A DNA stretch of 16,178 bases from an uncultured Bacteroidales bacterium (GCA_937910305.1 CALEPS010000176.1:1-16178), one strand, 5' to 3'; shown: positions 1 to 7,092, numbered from the stretch's first letter. Program-made: numbers and translations. Notes: generated by a model from the letters alone, not told the origin.

Positions 1-38
1 TTTACTTAACCTTAAATCTAATACCATGAAAAACACGG

Positions 39-72
39 TGCAAAAGTACTGCTTTTTGACGAACTGACCAAA
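39..72 (-). promoter_or_regulatory. Bacteroidota-type promoter firing leftward out of the window
   Basis: Read on the minus strand, TTTG (69-72) is followed after exactly 20 nt by TACTTTTG (41-48), matching the Bacteroidota -33/-7 consensus TTTG...TAnnTTTG. The bases around the -7 box (AGCAGTACTTTTGCACCG) are almost identical to those of the acpP promoter at 7093-7124. It should drive a gene lying left of position 1. An ATG on the minus strand at 27 opens a frame to the window edge, but it lies only a few bases from the expected transcription start, so I do not call it as a gene start. Confidence 0.7.
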
Positions 73-106
73 TATTTTGCAAAAAAAGTGTTAAAAAACA
101 TAAAAC

Positions 107-124
107 TGCAAAGCCCAGTTTGCA
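107..124 (-). terminator. weak hairpin downstream of trmD, possible operon terminator
   Basis: An inverted repeat TGCAAA (107-112) and TTTGCA (119-124) with a 6-nt loop lies about 35 nt beyond the trmD stop. On the leftward transcript it is followed by T-rich sequence (GTTTTATGTTTTTT). The stem is only 6 bp and AT-rich, so this is a weak candidate for ending the long acpP-trmD operon before the next leftward promoter. Confidence 0.35.
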
Positions 125-157
125 AAAAAAAGAACACTTAAACTTAAATCGAACATT

Positions 158-838
158 TTATTTTTCATCTAATAAATCGGGTCTTTTCTGGCGTGTGTGC
201 TCCAGCGATTGCTCATATTGCCATTCCTCGATCTTAGCCTGGTTACCGGATAGTAGGATTTCGGGCACCTTCCATCCTTTGTATTCGGCAGGGCGCGTAT
301 AGACCCCTGCTTCCAGGAGTCCGTCCTGGAAGGAGTCATTGAGTGCGGACTCGACGTCCCCGAGTGCACCGGGCAGGAGCCGCACGATGGCATCAGTCAT
401 CATAGCAGCAGGCATTTCGCCTCCGGTGAGGACAAAATCGCCGATTGAGAACTCGCGCGTAATAAGATGATCGCGCACGCGCTGATCCACGCCCTTATAA
501 TGGCCGCAGAGGATAATGATATTCTCTTTGAGGGAGAGGGAGTTGGCTGCTTTCTGGTCGAACCGTTCGCCGTCGGGAGCCGTGAAAATGATTTCGTCGT
601 AATGCCGCTCGGCAGTGAGGGCGGAGATGCAGCGGTCGATAGGTTCGATCTGCAGCACCATGCCGGCACCGAAGCCGAAGGCGTAGTCGTCCACCTTGCG
701 GTGTTTATCGAGGGTCCAGTCCCGCAGGTTATGCACAAAAATCTCGCACAGCCCTTTGGCTTTCGCGCGGGCTATAATAGAATGGTTGAGGGGTGACTCC
801 AGGAGTTCCGGACAACAAGTAATAATGTCTATTCGCAT
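158..838 (-). CDS. trmD: tRNA (guanine-N1)-methyltransferase TrmD
   Basis: This 226-residue protein transfers a methyl group from S-adenosylmethionine to N1 of G37 in tRNAs with G at position 36, which prevents +1 frameshifting. The N-terminus (MRIDIITCCPELL) is typical of TrmD. The SPOUT trefoil-knot signatures are visible: GHYKGVDQRV around residues 112-121 and SIGDFVLTGGE around 131-141, followed by the P-G-x-L-G stretch. The length is close to the usual 225-250. The ATG at 838 is the natural start. The gene is last in the leftward operon, 15 nt after the yidD stop. That gap holds the TAAATCGTAAAT junction motif, and the yidD stop TAA forms its first bases. In many other bacteria trmD lies with rpsP, rimM and rplS; that cluster is absent here. 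Identification is secure. Confidence 0.97.
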   Translation of the reverse strand: MRIDIITCCPELLESPLNHSIIARAKAKGLCEIFVHNLRDWTLDKHRKVDDYAFGFGAGMVLQIEPIDRCISALTAERHYDEIIFTAPDGERFDQKAANSLSLKENIIILCGHYKGVDQRVRDHLITREFSIGDFVLTGGEMPAAMMTDAIVRLLPGALGDVESALNDSFQDGLLEAGVYTRPAEYKGWKVPEILLSGNQAKIEEWQYEQSLEHTRQKRPDLLDEK

Positions 839-856
839 AATGTGATTTACGATTTA
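836..856 (-). repeat. junction-repeat motif between yidD and trmD
   Basis: On the minus strand the yidD stop TAA begins the string TAAATCGTAAATCACAT, which runs almost into the trmD ATG. The core TAAATCGTAAAT recurs exactly in front of the marR-type gene at 16091-16108, and related units occur at the asd/U32 and udk junctions. Here it is a single partial unit rather than a tandem array. Confidence 0.55.
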
Positions 857-1126
857 GGGTACAGGGTCATAGCCGGAGCCTCCCCAGGGGTGGCAACGAA
901 GGATGCGTTTGATACCGAGCCATGTACCTTTGAAGATACCGTATTTGAGCACCGCCTCCACCATGTACTGGCTGCAGGTAGGCGTATAACGGCACGAAGG
1001 AGGCGTCAAGGGTGAGATGAACACCCGGTAGAAATAGACCGGGAGTAAAAACAATTTGCGGAGGAGAAGCCTGCCCCGTCCCTCTCCGGAAGGAGGGAGA
1101 TTATTTTCAGAGTGTTCGCTATTCAT
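854..1126 (-). CDS. yidD: YidD, membrane protein insertion efficiency factor
   Basis: This is a 90-residue member of the YidD family, small membrane-associated proteins that help YidC-dependent insertion. Family signatures are clear: PPSCRYTPTCSQY (about residues 42-54) and the C-terminal RCHPWGGSGYDPVP. The ATG at 1126 lies inside the end of rnpA (8-nt overlap ATGAATAG), which suggests translational coupling. The protein carries an unusual N-terminal extension. Residues about 9-23 (PPSGEGRGRLLL) precede the normal family start, which would be near LFLLPVYFYRVFISPL. This stretch is encoded by a GC-rich element (1058-1102) resembling one inside the second chromate-transporter gene. No in-frame ATG follows the element before the family core, so the extension is probably translated unless a TTG inside is used. 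The rnpA-yidD order is widely conserved. Confidence 0.93.
   Translation of the reverse strand: MNSEHSENNLPPSGEGRGRLLLRKLFLLPVYFYRVFISPLTPPSCRYTPTCSQYMVEAVLKYGIFKGTWLGIKRILRCHPWGGSGYDPVP
1058..1102 (-). repeat. GC-rich in-frame repeat element in the 5' end of yidD
   Basis: On the coding strand the segment starts CCCTCCTTCCGGAGAGGG and continues into CGGGGCAGGCTT. It contains the inverted repeat CTCC/GGAG and encodes a Pro-Pro...Gly-x-Gly-Arg segment that YidD homologues normally lack. A sequence of the same design (CCCTCC, short loop, GGAAGGGG, then TTGGGGCTGG) lies within the second chromate-transporter gene at 13742-13786. Both keep the reading frame. Confidence 0.55.
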
Positions 1127-1523
1127 TGGCTTTTATCTTTTTCAAGGCTTTGATGACGGCTTTCTCTACAACCGCATAAGGTTGTATCTCTTTGTCAATA
1201 TAATTGAAGGCGATGAGGTAACTCCGTTGACCGCTTTGTTGCAAGGTCTCTAAGGCTGTAGGATCGCTGGCACCGGAAGACCGCTCCGCTGTTAGAATCC
1301 CTTGGTTGAGGCGGTACGCCTCGCGCATGAGACGCCGCAGACGGTTTCTATCCACGGCATGTTTGAAGAGCGATTTGGGAGCCCAGACCAGAACCGAGTT
1401 TTGGTCATTCACCTGCCATGTGACCCGGAGAGGCCACGAAGTGAACCGTTTGCCGGACTTATAGAAGGCAGCAATCCGTTCCTTGCCGCAGAGGCGGCTA
1501 TGTTTGGGGAAGGAGTTAGACAT
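1119..1523 (-). CDS. rnpA: ribonuclease P protein component
   Basis: RnpA is the protein subunit that binds the RNase P RNA and aids removal of 5' leaders from pre-tRNAs. The 134-residue length is normal for Bacteroidota. The diagnostic RNR region is present as FKHAVDRNRLRRLMREAYRLN at about residues 53-73, and the N-terminal LCGKERIAAFYKSGKRF matches the family start (L-x-x-x-x-x-F-x-x-x-x-x-G-x-R). The ATG at 1523 overlaps the hemD stop by 8 nt (ATGTCTAA), and its own stop overlaps the yidD ATG by 8 nt. It is therefore tied into the operon at both ends. The usual proteobacterial neighbour rpmH is absent, as is common in this phylum. Confidence 0.96.
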   Translation of the reverse strand: MSNSFPKHSRLCGKERIAAFYKSGKRFTSWPLRVTWQVNDQNSVLVWAPKSLFKHAVDRNRLRRLMREAYRLNQGILTAERSSGASDPTALETLQQSGQRSYLIAFNYIDKEIQPYAVVEKAVIKALKKIKANE

Positions 1524-2262
1524 TTTTCTCCAAATACTCCGCTATTGCCATAGGCAGGGAGGCGAAGGTTTTGCCGGGACCTGCCTCTATATCCACGCGG
1601 TAACCCGCCTCCTCAAGAGCACGGATAGTGCCTTCTCCGAAAGCCGCGATGAGCGTATCGCCCTGTTTCCAGTCCGGGAAGTTCTCCCGCAGCGAAGTGA
1701 CGCCTGCCGGCGTAAAGAGCCCTATCAGATCATACTCGAAAGGTTTATCCTTGGGCCATGGTGTTGTGACGGTCCGATACATAATAGCCGGTGTCACCTC
1801 CACACCGTTGAGGGCGAACATATTGATCTGGTCGTCCGTATGGATGTCGGAAAGCACCATCAGATATTTCTCGTTCGGCCGGCGGTGCATGGCAGGAAGA
1901 AGGTCTTCGAACTTGTTGCCCTGCTCGGGGAAGAAGACTTTCCGCTTGCGGTAATTGATAAATTTCTGCAGATAGAGTCCCACCTGCTCCGAATTGCAAT
2001 AATAGTGCATCGAGTCAGGTACGTTCAGCCGCATTTCCTCACACATACGGAAGTAATGCTCCGCGCCGAGGCGTGAGTTCAGAATGACTGCCGTATAGTC
2101 CAGAGGGTTGATGCGCTGTTTGCGGAACTCGCTCGCCGAAAGACCTTCGACATGAATAAACTGATAAAAGTCGCATTCCACGCCAAACTGTCCCTCCAGA
2201 CGAGAATAAGGATTATGTTCCGTCGTAGGACGAGGTTGAGAAAAAAGAAGTCTTTTAATCAT
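1516..2262 (-). CDS. hemD: uroporphyrinogen-III synthase
   Basis: The 248-residue product probably cyclises hydroxymethylbilane to uroporphyrinogen III in tetrapyrrole biosynthesis. HemD sequences diverge strongly. Support comes from the size, the two-half alpha/beta pattern, the segment YDLIGLFTPAGVTSLRENFP (about residues 177-196, matching the family's F-x-S/T-x-x-A/G-V motif), the later ALEEAGYRV, and the position between DUF4271 and rnpA. The start is the ATG at 2262, which overlaps the DUF4271 stop in an ATGA arrangement. An open frame continues upstream to 3024, but that part runs out of frame through the DUF4271 gene and into the U32 gene and lacks protein character. No other heme genes lie in the window. 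Confidence 0.85.
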   Translation of the reverse strand: MIKRLLFSQPRPTTEHNPYSRLEGQFGVECDFYQFIHVEGLSASEFRKQRINPLDYTAVILNSRLGAEHYFRMCEEMRLNVPDSMHYYCNSEQVGLYLQKFINYRKRKVFFPEQGNKFEDLLPAMHRRPNEKYLMVLSDIHTDDQINMFALNGVEVTPAIMYRTVTTPWPKDKPFEYDLIGLFTPAGVTSLRENFPDWKQGDTLIAAFGEGTIRALEEAGYRVDIEAGPGKTFASLPMAIAEYLEKNV

Positions 2263-2915
2263 ATGATTGATATCGTTTTTGCAGAAAATAATACCACGGC
2301 TGCCATAGGCAGCAGTTCTAATGTAGCCATGTATACCAGGAGATAGAGGAGTGCTATCGGTTTGCGCACAAACTGACGCACCCCGCGGTACATCCACAGC
2401 AGGAAGAAGGCACCTCCCAAGATCCCCAGAAGCCATCCGGATGCTACGGGTGAGTCGATATGCACGAAAAGGAGCAGCAGGGGGTACAGAACCACCATCG
2501 CCAGTGTACATATATTGGAATAATGTTCGCCCGCCTCGCCGTAAGAGCGCGTAAGCCGGAAGGTATAGTCCACCAGAAGGATCAGCAGTGTCTTCACAAT
2601 CAGGACACCGAGAATAACCCCGCATACCGCAGCAAAAGCGGCTCCGGAGAAGCGGTCCTCGGGGCGGAAACACAGGCATAGCCCCATGGCCAAGGTGCCT
2701 ATCCGGAAAAGTGTGATGAAGAGCTGCGCCAGGTAGTTGACCGGCGCATCTTTGTATGTCCGCTCGGCATGCACAGTAAGCGACGAGGCGGCCTGGCTGA
2801 TCACGCCGGGTTGCAGCCACTCGCTGAGGAGCGCCATGACAAGCAGTAGCAGCATCGTCCATCCGCACCAAGGTGCAGTCAGCGGAGAGATAATATGCGG
2901 GAGAGAGGTCAGCAT
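2259..2915 (-). CDS. DUF4271 multispanning membrane protein
   Basis: This 218-residue protein is of unknown function. Several hydrophobic segments are visible: about residues 18-35, 63-83, 92-116, 137-152, 160-175 and 188-212. The fifth is followed by a basic patch RGVRQFVRK. The FRLTRSYGEAGEHYSNICTLAMV region (about 118-140) is the best conserved type of segment in this Bacteroidota family. Its place directly upstream of hemD, overlapping it by 4 nt (ATGA), supports the family assignment. The gene starts at the ATG at 2915, 7 nt inside the end of the U32 gene. Translational coupling within the operon is likely. I infer an inner-membrane location from the segments; the role is not known. Confidence 0.8.
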   Translation of the reverse strand: MLTSLPHIISPLTAPWCGWTMLLLLVMALLSEWLQPGVISQAASSLTVHAERTYKDAPVNYLAQLFITLFRIGTLAMGLCLCFRPEDRFSGAAFAAVCGVILGVLIVKTLLILLVDYTFRLTRSYGEAGEHYSNICTLAMVVLYPLLLLFVHIDSPVASGWLLGILGGAFFLLWMYRGVRQFVRKPIALLYLLVYMATLELLPMAAVVLFSAKTISII

Positions 2916-4204
2916 TCAGTGGTCCAGAGATACATTTTGTCCCCTCTGCGAATGAGGGTTTCCGTTTTGATTGCAAAATATTGGCCTTTCTCCACGCGTG
3001 CGGTAGGTTTGCCTTGGTCGTCATGCATGTTATGTGCGACGCACTCGTACACGCCGGTGGTCTCGCCGGTAATGAGCAGTTCCTGCCCTTCCTCTATGCT
3101 GTCCACGGCCTCAAGCACAAACTCTGCCACGCTCAGGTTCTTGAAGAAATTGGTGCATTTGGCAGCATAGACCTTCTTGCGCGTTGCTTTATTGCCATAG
3201 GAATGGGTCCATTCGCCCAGCCGCTGACCTTGATAATAACCGTCCCAGAAGCCGCGGTTGAAGACACGGCTGAGCCGTTCGTTCCAGTCCGCTATCTTCG
3301 GTTCAATGACCGTGTCGTCGTCATACTCGCCGCGCTGCCATGCCTCCACTGCCTCTTTGTAGCATTTCACGACCGTAGAGACATACTCCGCTCCTCGTGC
3401 GCGCCCTTCTATCTTGAGGACCCGCACGCCGGCATCCAGCATCTTGTTGAGGAAATGGATCGTTTTCAGATCCTTCGGCGACATGATATACTGGTTATCA
3501 ATGTCCAGCTCCAGATCAGACGACTTGTCTTTGACGGTATAGCCGCGCCTGCACACCTGCACGCACGCCCCCCGGTTAGCCGAGAGACCGTAGTTATTGA
3601 GACTCAAGTAGCATTTGCCGCTGACCGCCATACACAATGCACCGTGACAGAACATCTCGATGCGAATAGGCTTCCCGCTCCGTCCGCATATATGCTGCTC
3701 CTCGATGTCGCGATAGATAGACGCTACCTGCTCCATGTTCAGTTCGCGCGCCAGGACAACGACATCCGCAAACTGCGCATAGAACCGCAGCGCCTCGGTG
3801 TTCGCTATGTTAAGCTGGGTGGAGAGGTGTACCTCCTGACCGATGCTGTTAGCGTACTGCATTACCGCGATGTCGCTTGCAATAACAGCGTCCACGCCCA
3901 CGGCATGCGCCTTGTCCACTATCTCGCGCATCAGAGGCAGATCCTCGGGGTACATGACCGTATTGACCGTCAGGTAGGTCTTTACGCCCGCTTCACGGCA
4001 TGTGGACACGATTGTAGCCATGTCTTCTGTGGTAAAATTGACCGAACTGCGTGCGCGCATGTTCAGGTGCTCTATACCGAAATAGACAGAGGTAGCTCCG
4101 GCTTGTATCGCCGCAGCCAGACTCTCCCAACAACCGACAGGAGCCATGATATTTACCATCGGGTCATTTACCATTGGGTCATTTACCATTGGGTCATTTA
4201 GCAT
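2909..4204 (-). CDS. U32 family protein, TrhP-like tRNA hydroxylation factor
   Basis: The longest reading is 431 residues. The U32 signature E-x-F-x2-G-A-x-C-x4-G-x-C-x-L-S is present at residues 183-201. With C191, C198, C214 and C218 it gives the Cys set expected for an Fe-S cluster. The core resembles TrhP/YegQ: E-L in LARELNMEQV, then SPKDLKTI and VLKIEGRARGAEY. TrhP proteins take part in forming 5-hydroxyuridine at tRNA position 34 using prephenate; that role here is inferred from family resemblance, and older databases call it a peptidase or collagenase. The start is uncertain. Three tandem 15-bp units give NDPMV repeats, and ATGs at 4204, 4189, 4174, 4159 and 4147 are all in frame. The family-like sequence begins near residue 19 (IMAPVG). 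From 4204 the gene overlaps asd by 11 nt. Confidence 0.9.
   Translation of the reverse strand: MLNDPMVNDPMVNDPMVNIMAPVGCWESLAAAIQAGATSVYFGIEHLNMRARSSVNFTTEDMATIVSTCREAGVKTYLTVNTVMYPEDLPLMREIVDKAHAVGVDAVIASDIAVMQYANSIGQEVHLSTQLNIANTEALRFYAQFADVVVLARELNMEQVASIYRDIEEQHICGRSGKPIRIEMFCHGALCMAVSGKCYLSLNNYGLSANRGACVQVCRRGYTVKDKSSDLELDIDNQYIMSPKDLKTIHFLNKMLDAGVRVLKIEGRARGAEYVSTVVKCYKEAVEAWQRGEYDDDTVIEPKIADWNERLSRVFNRGFWDGYYQGQRLGEWTHSYGNKATRKKVYAAKCTNFFKNLSVAEFVLEAVDSIEEGQELLITGETTGVYECVAHNMHDDQGKPTARVEKGQYFAIKTETLIRRGDKMYLWTTEC
4149..4204 (-). repeat. 15-bp tandem repeat at the asd/U32 junction carrying start codons
   Basis: On the minus strand the unit ATGACCCAATGGTAA occurs twice and is followed by ATGACCCGATGGTAA, beginning at 4197 within the asd stop region. 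Each unit is a complete 5-codon mini-ORF (M-T-Q/R-W-stop) with the stop of one touching the ATG of the next. In the U32 frame each unit encodes NDPMV and supplies another possible start. Units are near identical, which suggests recent expansion. Confidence 0.85.
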
Positions 4205-5198
4205 TTTGTATCAGGAACTCTGCTATCTGTACCGCGTTGAGTGCTGCGCCCTTCCGGATCTGGTCGCTCACGCACCAGAAACTGAGTTCGTTCTCGTCCG
4301 TCAGATCCTTTCTGATACGGCCGACAAAGACCTCGTCCTTGCCGCTCAGGAACAGCGGCATCGGATATACCTTGTTCTCCGGCTCGTCCATGAGCACACA
4401 CCCTGGAGCCTGTGCGAAAGCCTCTCTCGCCTCCGCCACGCTGACCGGCCGCTCTGTATCGACCCACACGCTCTCGCTATGCGCCCTGAGCGACGGCACA
4501 CGTACGCAGGTAGCACTGACCTTGACATCCGAATGCATGATCTTGCGCGTCTCATTGTACATTTTCATCTCTTCCTTGGTATAGCCGTTGTCGGTAAAGA
4601 CATCTATATGAGGGATGACATTATACGCCAACTGATACGCAAATTTGTTTACCGTCACTTCCTCTCCGTTCAGCAGTTGACGGTATTGTGTCTCCAACTC
4701 TTTCATTGCCTGCGCCCCTGCTCCCGAAGCCGCTTGATACGTGGACACACGCACGCGGCGGATATGGCTCAGACGCTCTATGGCCTGCAGAGCCACCACC
4801 ATCTGGATCGTCGTACAGTTAGGATTAGCAATGATGTTCCGCGGACGGATCAACGCATCTTGGGCGTTCACCTCCGGAACGACCAAAGGCACATCGTCAT
4901 CCATCCGGAAGGCGGATGAGTTATCTATCATCACCGCGCCGTAGCGGGTGATGTCCTCCGCGTACATACGCGACACGCTCGCGCCCGCGGAAGTAAAAGC
5001 AATATCGACGCCCCGGAAGGCGTCGCCGTGTTGCAACAACTGTACTTCGTACTCTTTGCCGCAAAATTCATACTTAGTGCCGGCACTCCTCTCCGAGCCG
5101 AACAAACGTAGTTCGGAGAGAGGGAATTGCCGCTGCGCAAGCACAGCCAGCAATTCCTGTCCGACGGCGCCGGAGGCGCCTACAATCGCGATTACCAT
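4194..5198 (-). CDS. asd: aspartate-semialdehyde dehydrogenase
   Basis: Asd reduces aspartyl-4-phosphate with NADPH to aspartate semialdehyde, the branch point to lysine/diaminopimelate, threonine and methionine. The 334 residues match the usual size. Visible features are the N-terminal nucleotide-binding loop GASGAVGQELL (7-17), the catalytic Cys128 in NPNCTT, Gln155 in STYQAASGAG, and the active-site His240 in RVPSLRAHSE. The ATG at 5198 lies 2 nt after the stop of the winged-helix gene, so it is translated within the same operon. Its stop TGA falls inside the first repeat of the following junction array. The protein is cytoplasmic, and the assignment is secure. Confidence 0.97.
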   Translation of the reverse strand: MVIAIVGASGAVGQELLAVLAQRQFPLSELRLFGSERSAGTKYEFCGKEYEVQLLQHGDAFRGVDIAFTSAGASVSRMYAEDITRYGAVMIDNSSAFRMDDDVPLVVPEVNAQDALIRPRNIIANPNCTTIQMVVALQAIERLSHIRRVRVSTYQAASGAGAQAMKELETQYRQLLNGEEVTVNKFAYQLAYNVIPHIDVFTDNGYTKEEMKMYNETRKIMHSDVKVSATCVRVPSLRAHSESVWVDTERPVSVAEAREAFAQAPGCVLMDEPENKVYPMPLFLSGKDEVFVGRIRKDLTDENELSFWCVSDQIRKGAALNAVQIAEFLIQNAK

Positions 5199-5200
5199 AA

Positions 5201-5395
5201 TTAAGCCAATGCGATGATAATGTCAGCTTCAGCCTCCGTGAAGGTAATCTTACCTTCGCGAGCCAGCCAACCCAGTGCCAGGTAAAGCTCCTCGTTTTTC
5301 AGTTTCGTAGCTTTCTTGAGGGCTTTCAGACCCTGTGCACCGTTTTGCAGGGCATTCCAGAGAAGACCTGCGTTTTCTCCAATTTTTGTAATCAT
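5201..5395 (-). CDS. small winged-helix domain protein (PF10771/DUF2582 type)
   Basis: The 64-residue protein has the composition and pattern of a compact winged-helix domain: helix NAGLLWNALQNG, recognition-type helices GLKALKKATKLKNEELYLALGWLAREG, and a short hairpin ITFTEAEADIIIAL. It matches the small Bacteroidota winged-helix family annotated as DUF2582. It is the whole protein, with no sensor or catalytic domain. It sits between fabF (41-nt gap) and asd (2-nt gap), so it is probably co-transcribed with them. DNA binding is possible from the fold, but no target can be read from the sequence. Confidence 0.8.
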   Translation of the reverse strand: MITKIGENAGLLWNALQNGAQGLKALKKATKLKNEELYLALGWLAREGKITFTEAEADIIIALA

Positions 5396-5422
5396 AATAC
5401 CTTAATTTTAGTTAGACTAATT

Positions 5423-5442
5423 GAGTGAATTATGGGTCACTC
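5423..5442 (-). other. small hairpin spanning the fabF stop codon
   Basis: GAGTGA (5423-5428) pairs with TCACTC (5437-5442) across an 8-nt loop, so the fabF stop TGA is within the stem on the leftward transcript. There is no T-run directly after it, so it does not look like an intrinsic terminator. It could protect the 3' end of an mRNA or tune translation of the next gene. The stem is short and may be chance. Confidence 0.3.
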
Positions 5443-6696
5443 TTCCCATTTCTTAAATACCAGGCACGCGTTGTGACCACCGAAACCAAACGTGTTGCTC
5501 AGGGCGTATTTTATATTCCGCTTCTGGGCTTTCCCGAATGTAAAATTGATGCGGTAGTCGATATTTTCATCCTCATCCTCCGGATCATGGTTGATGGTAG
5601 GCGGAATGATACCGTCTTTCAAAGCCATGACACATGTCAACGCCTCTACGGCGCCCGTCGCACCGATCAGATGTCCTGTCATAGACTTCGTCGAGTCAAG
5701 ATTCATCTCATACACATGATCGCCGAACACGCGCTGGATAGCTTTCACCTCCGTCACGTCGCCCAGAGGGGTGGATGTGCCGTGCGTATTGATAAAATCA
5801 ATCTGTTCCGGCTGCAGGCCCGCATCCTTGATAGCCAGCCTCATCACTCTCTCTGCGCCCTTGCCTTCCGGGTCCGGTGCTGTCATATGATAAGCATCGG
5901 AGGTCATACCCTCGCCCACTATCTCCGCGTATATCTTTGCGCCGCGGACCTTGGCATGCTCATAATCCTCCAAGATCAGACATGCAGCTCCTTCGCCCAA
6001 CACAAAACCGTCTCGTGATTTGGAGAAGGGTCTGCTCGCCGTCTCGGGCGAGTCATTACGGGTAGAGAGCGCATGCAGCGAGTTAAAACCACCTATGCCG
6101 GTGTATGTGACATCTGCGTCGGCACCGCCTGTCAGCAGTACATCCGCATGCCCAAGCCGGATCTGGTCAAATGCGGATCCTACCGCGTGGGAAGAAGAGG
6201 AACAGGCTGTGGACACCGAGAAACTGGGTCCCCCGAGGCCGAAACGAATAGAAATCAGACCGGCAGCAATGCTCGGAATGGCTTTCGGGATCATGAACGG
6301 GTTAAAACGCGGTACTCCGTCCCCTTTGGCGAAATCAATGATTTCCTCCTCGGTGGACTGCAGACCTCCCATTCCGCTTCCCCATATAACACCTACGCGG
6401 CTTCGATCCTCTTTCTCCAGATCCAAACCGCTGTCTATTAGCGCCTCGTTAGCCACCCACACCGAGAACTGGGAATAGCGGTCCATCTTACGCGCCTCCT
6501 TGCGGTCCATTAACGGGGAGGGGTCAAAGCCCTTCACCTCGCCGGCAAAATGAGTCTTGAACAGAGTGGTATCAAAAGAAGTAATCGGAGCTATTCCGTT
6601 TACTCCGTTAACCAATGCCTGCCAAGTCTCCGGTGCCGAATTCCCTACCGGCGTCAACGCCCCCAGACCAGTTACTACTACTCGTCTCAACTGCAT
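5437..6696 (-). CDS. fabF: beta-ketoacyl-ACP synthase II
   Basis: FabF condenses malonyl-ACP with acyl-ACP in fatty-acid elongation. From the ATG at 6696 the protein is 419 residues, beginning MQLRRVVVTGLGALTPVGN like other FabF proteins. A TTG at 6705 would add only three residues. The catalytic triad is complete: Cys165 in VSTACSSSSHAVG, His305 in NTHGTSTPLGD, and His342 in SMTGHLIGATGAVEA. The C-terminal NTFGFGGHNACLVF is also typical. It follows acpP, the gene for its carrier-protein substrate. The roughly 80-nt gap holds a hairpin plus T-run that probably lowers fabF expression relative to acpP. It is a soluble cytoplasmic enzyme. Confidence 0.97.
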   Translation of the reverse strand: MQLRRVVVTGLGALTPVGNSAPETWQALVNGVNGIAPITSFDTTLFKTHFAGEVKGFDPSPLMDRKEARKMDRYSQFSVWVANEALIDSGLDLEKEDRSRVGVIWGSGMGGLQSTEEEIIDFAKGDGVPRFNPFMIPKAIPSIAAGLISIRFGLGGPSFSVSTACSSSSHAVGSAFDQIRLGHADVLLTGGADADVTYTGIGGFNSLHALSTRNDSPETASRPFSKSRDGFVLGEGAACLILEDYEHAKVRGAKIYAEIVGEGMTSDAYHMTAPDPEGKGAERVMRLAIKDAGLQPEQIDFINTHGTSTPLGDVTEVKAIQRVFGDHVYEMNLDSTKSMTGHLIGATGAVEALTCVMALKDGIIPPTINHDPEDEDENIDYRINFTFGKAQKRNIKYALSNTFGFGGHNACLVFKKWEE

Positions 6697-6718
6697 ATAT
6701 GACAAAATGTGATATAAA

Positions 6719-6753
6719 AAAGTATACGAGTTTACAGTTTTCCCGTAAACTCG
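6719..6753 (-). terminator. intrinsic terminator or attenuator between acpP and fabF
   Basis: A perfect 9-bp inverted repeat, CGAGTTTAC (6727-6735) and GTAAACTCG (6745-6753), has a 9-nt loop. On the leftward transcript it is followed by TATAC and a run of six T. It sits between the acpP stop and the fabF start. No promoter of the local type is visible between it and fabF, so partial read-through is the simplest reading. This would give ACP mRNA in excess over the downstream genes. Confidence 0.65.
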
Positions 6754-6774
6754 CAGACCAATGTGTAAAGAGAA

Positions 6775-7014
6775 TTACTTCGCTAATTTACCCTCTACAT
6801 AAGCGATAGCGTCGCCTACGGTAGCAATTTTCTGAGTGTCCTCATCAGGAATTTCGATTCCGAACTCTTTCTCGAATTCCATGATCATCTCCACTGTATC
6901 CAGGGAGTCTGCACCCAGATCTGTTTGGAAATTAGCCTCACGTGTTACCTGAGACTCTTCTACACCAAGTTTATCAGCAATGATTGCTTTTACTTTTGCT
7001 TCAACTTCTGCCAT
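6775..7014 (-). CDS. acpP: acyl carrier protein
   Basis: The 79-residue acidic protein carries growing acyl chains on a phosphopantetheine arm in fatty-acid and lipid synthesis. The attachment serine lies in GADSLDTVEMIMEFEKEFGIEIPDEDTQKIATVGD-type sequence, with the DSL motif near residues 37-39, as expected for bacterial ACP. The length is normal. The ATG at 7014 is preceded by an AT-rich leader of about 75 nt running from the promoter at 7093-7124, so acpP is the first gene of the long leftward operon. Its neighbour fabF fits an acpP-fabF fatty-acid pair. Strong expression is expected from the good promoter and the attenuator that follows. Confidence 0.98.
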   Translation of the reverse strand: MAEVEAKVKAIIADKLGVEESQVTREANFQTDLGADSLDTVEMIMEFEKEFGIEIPDEDTQKIATVGDAIAYVEGKLAK

Positions 7015-7092
7015 AATACTAAATGTTTAATTAATATATGTTTTTCTTAATTTTCGTAACCTTCGATATACGCGTATTCCGCGAAATCGGTG

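Noticed and set aside
2263..3024. Upstream extension of the hemD frame, giving a 502-residue reading
   Set aside because: It passes out of frame through the DUF4271 gene and into the U32 gene, has low-complexity Arg/Ala/Pro composition, and the ATGA overlap at 2259-2262 gives a natural start.
2981..4201. Plus-strand 406-residue open frame opposite the U32 gene
   Set aside because: His/Arg-rich shadow of a well-supported gene with intact U32 signature; no recognisable motif.
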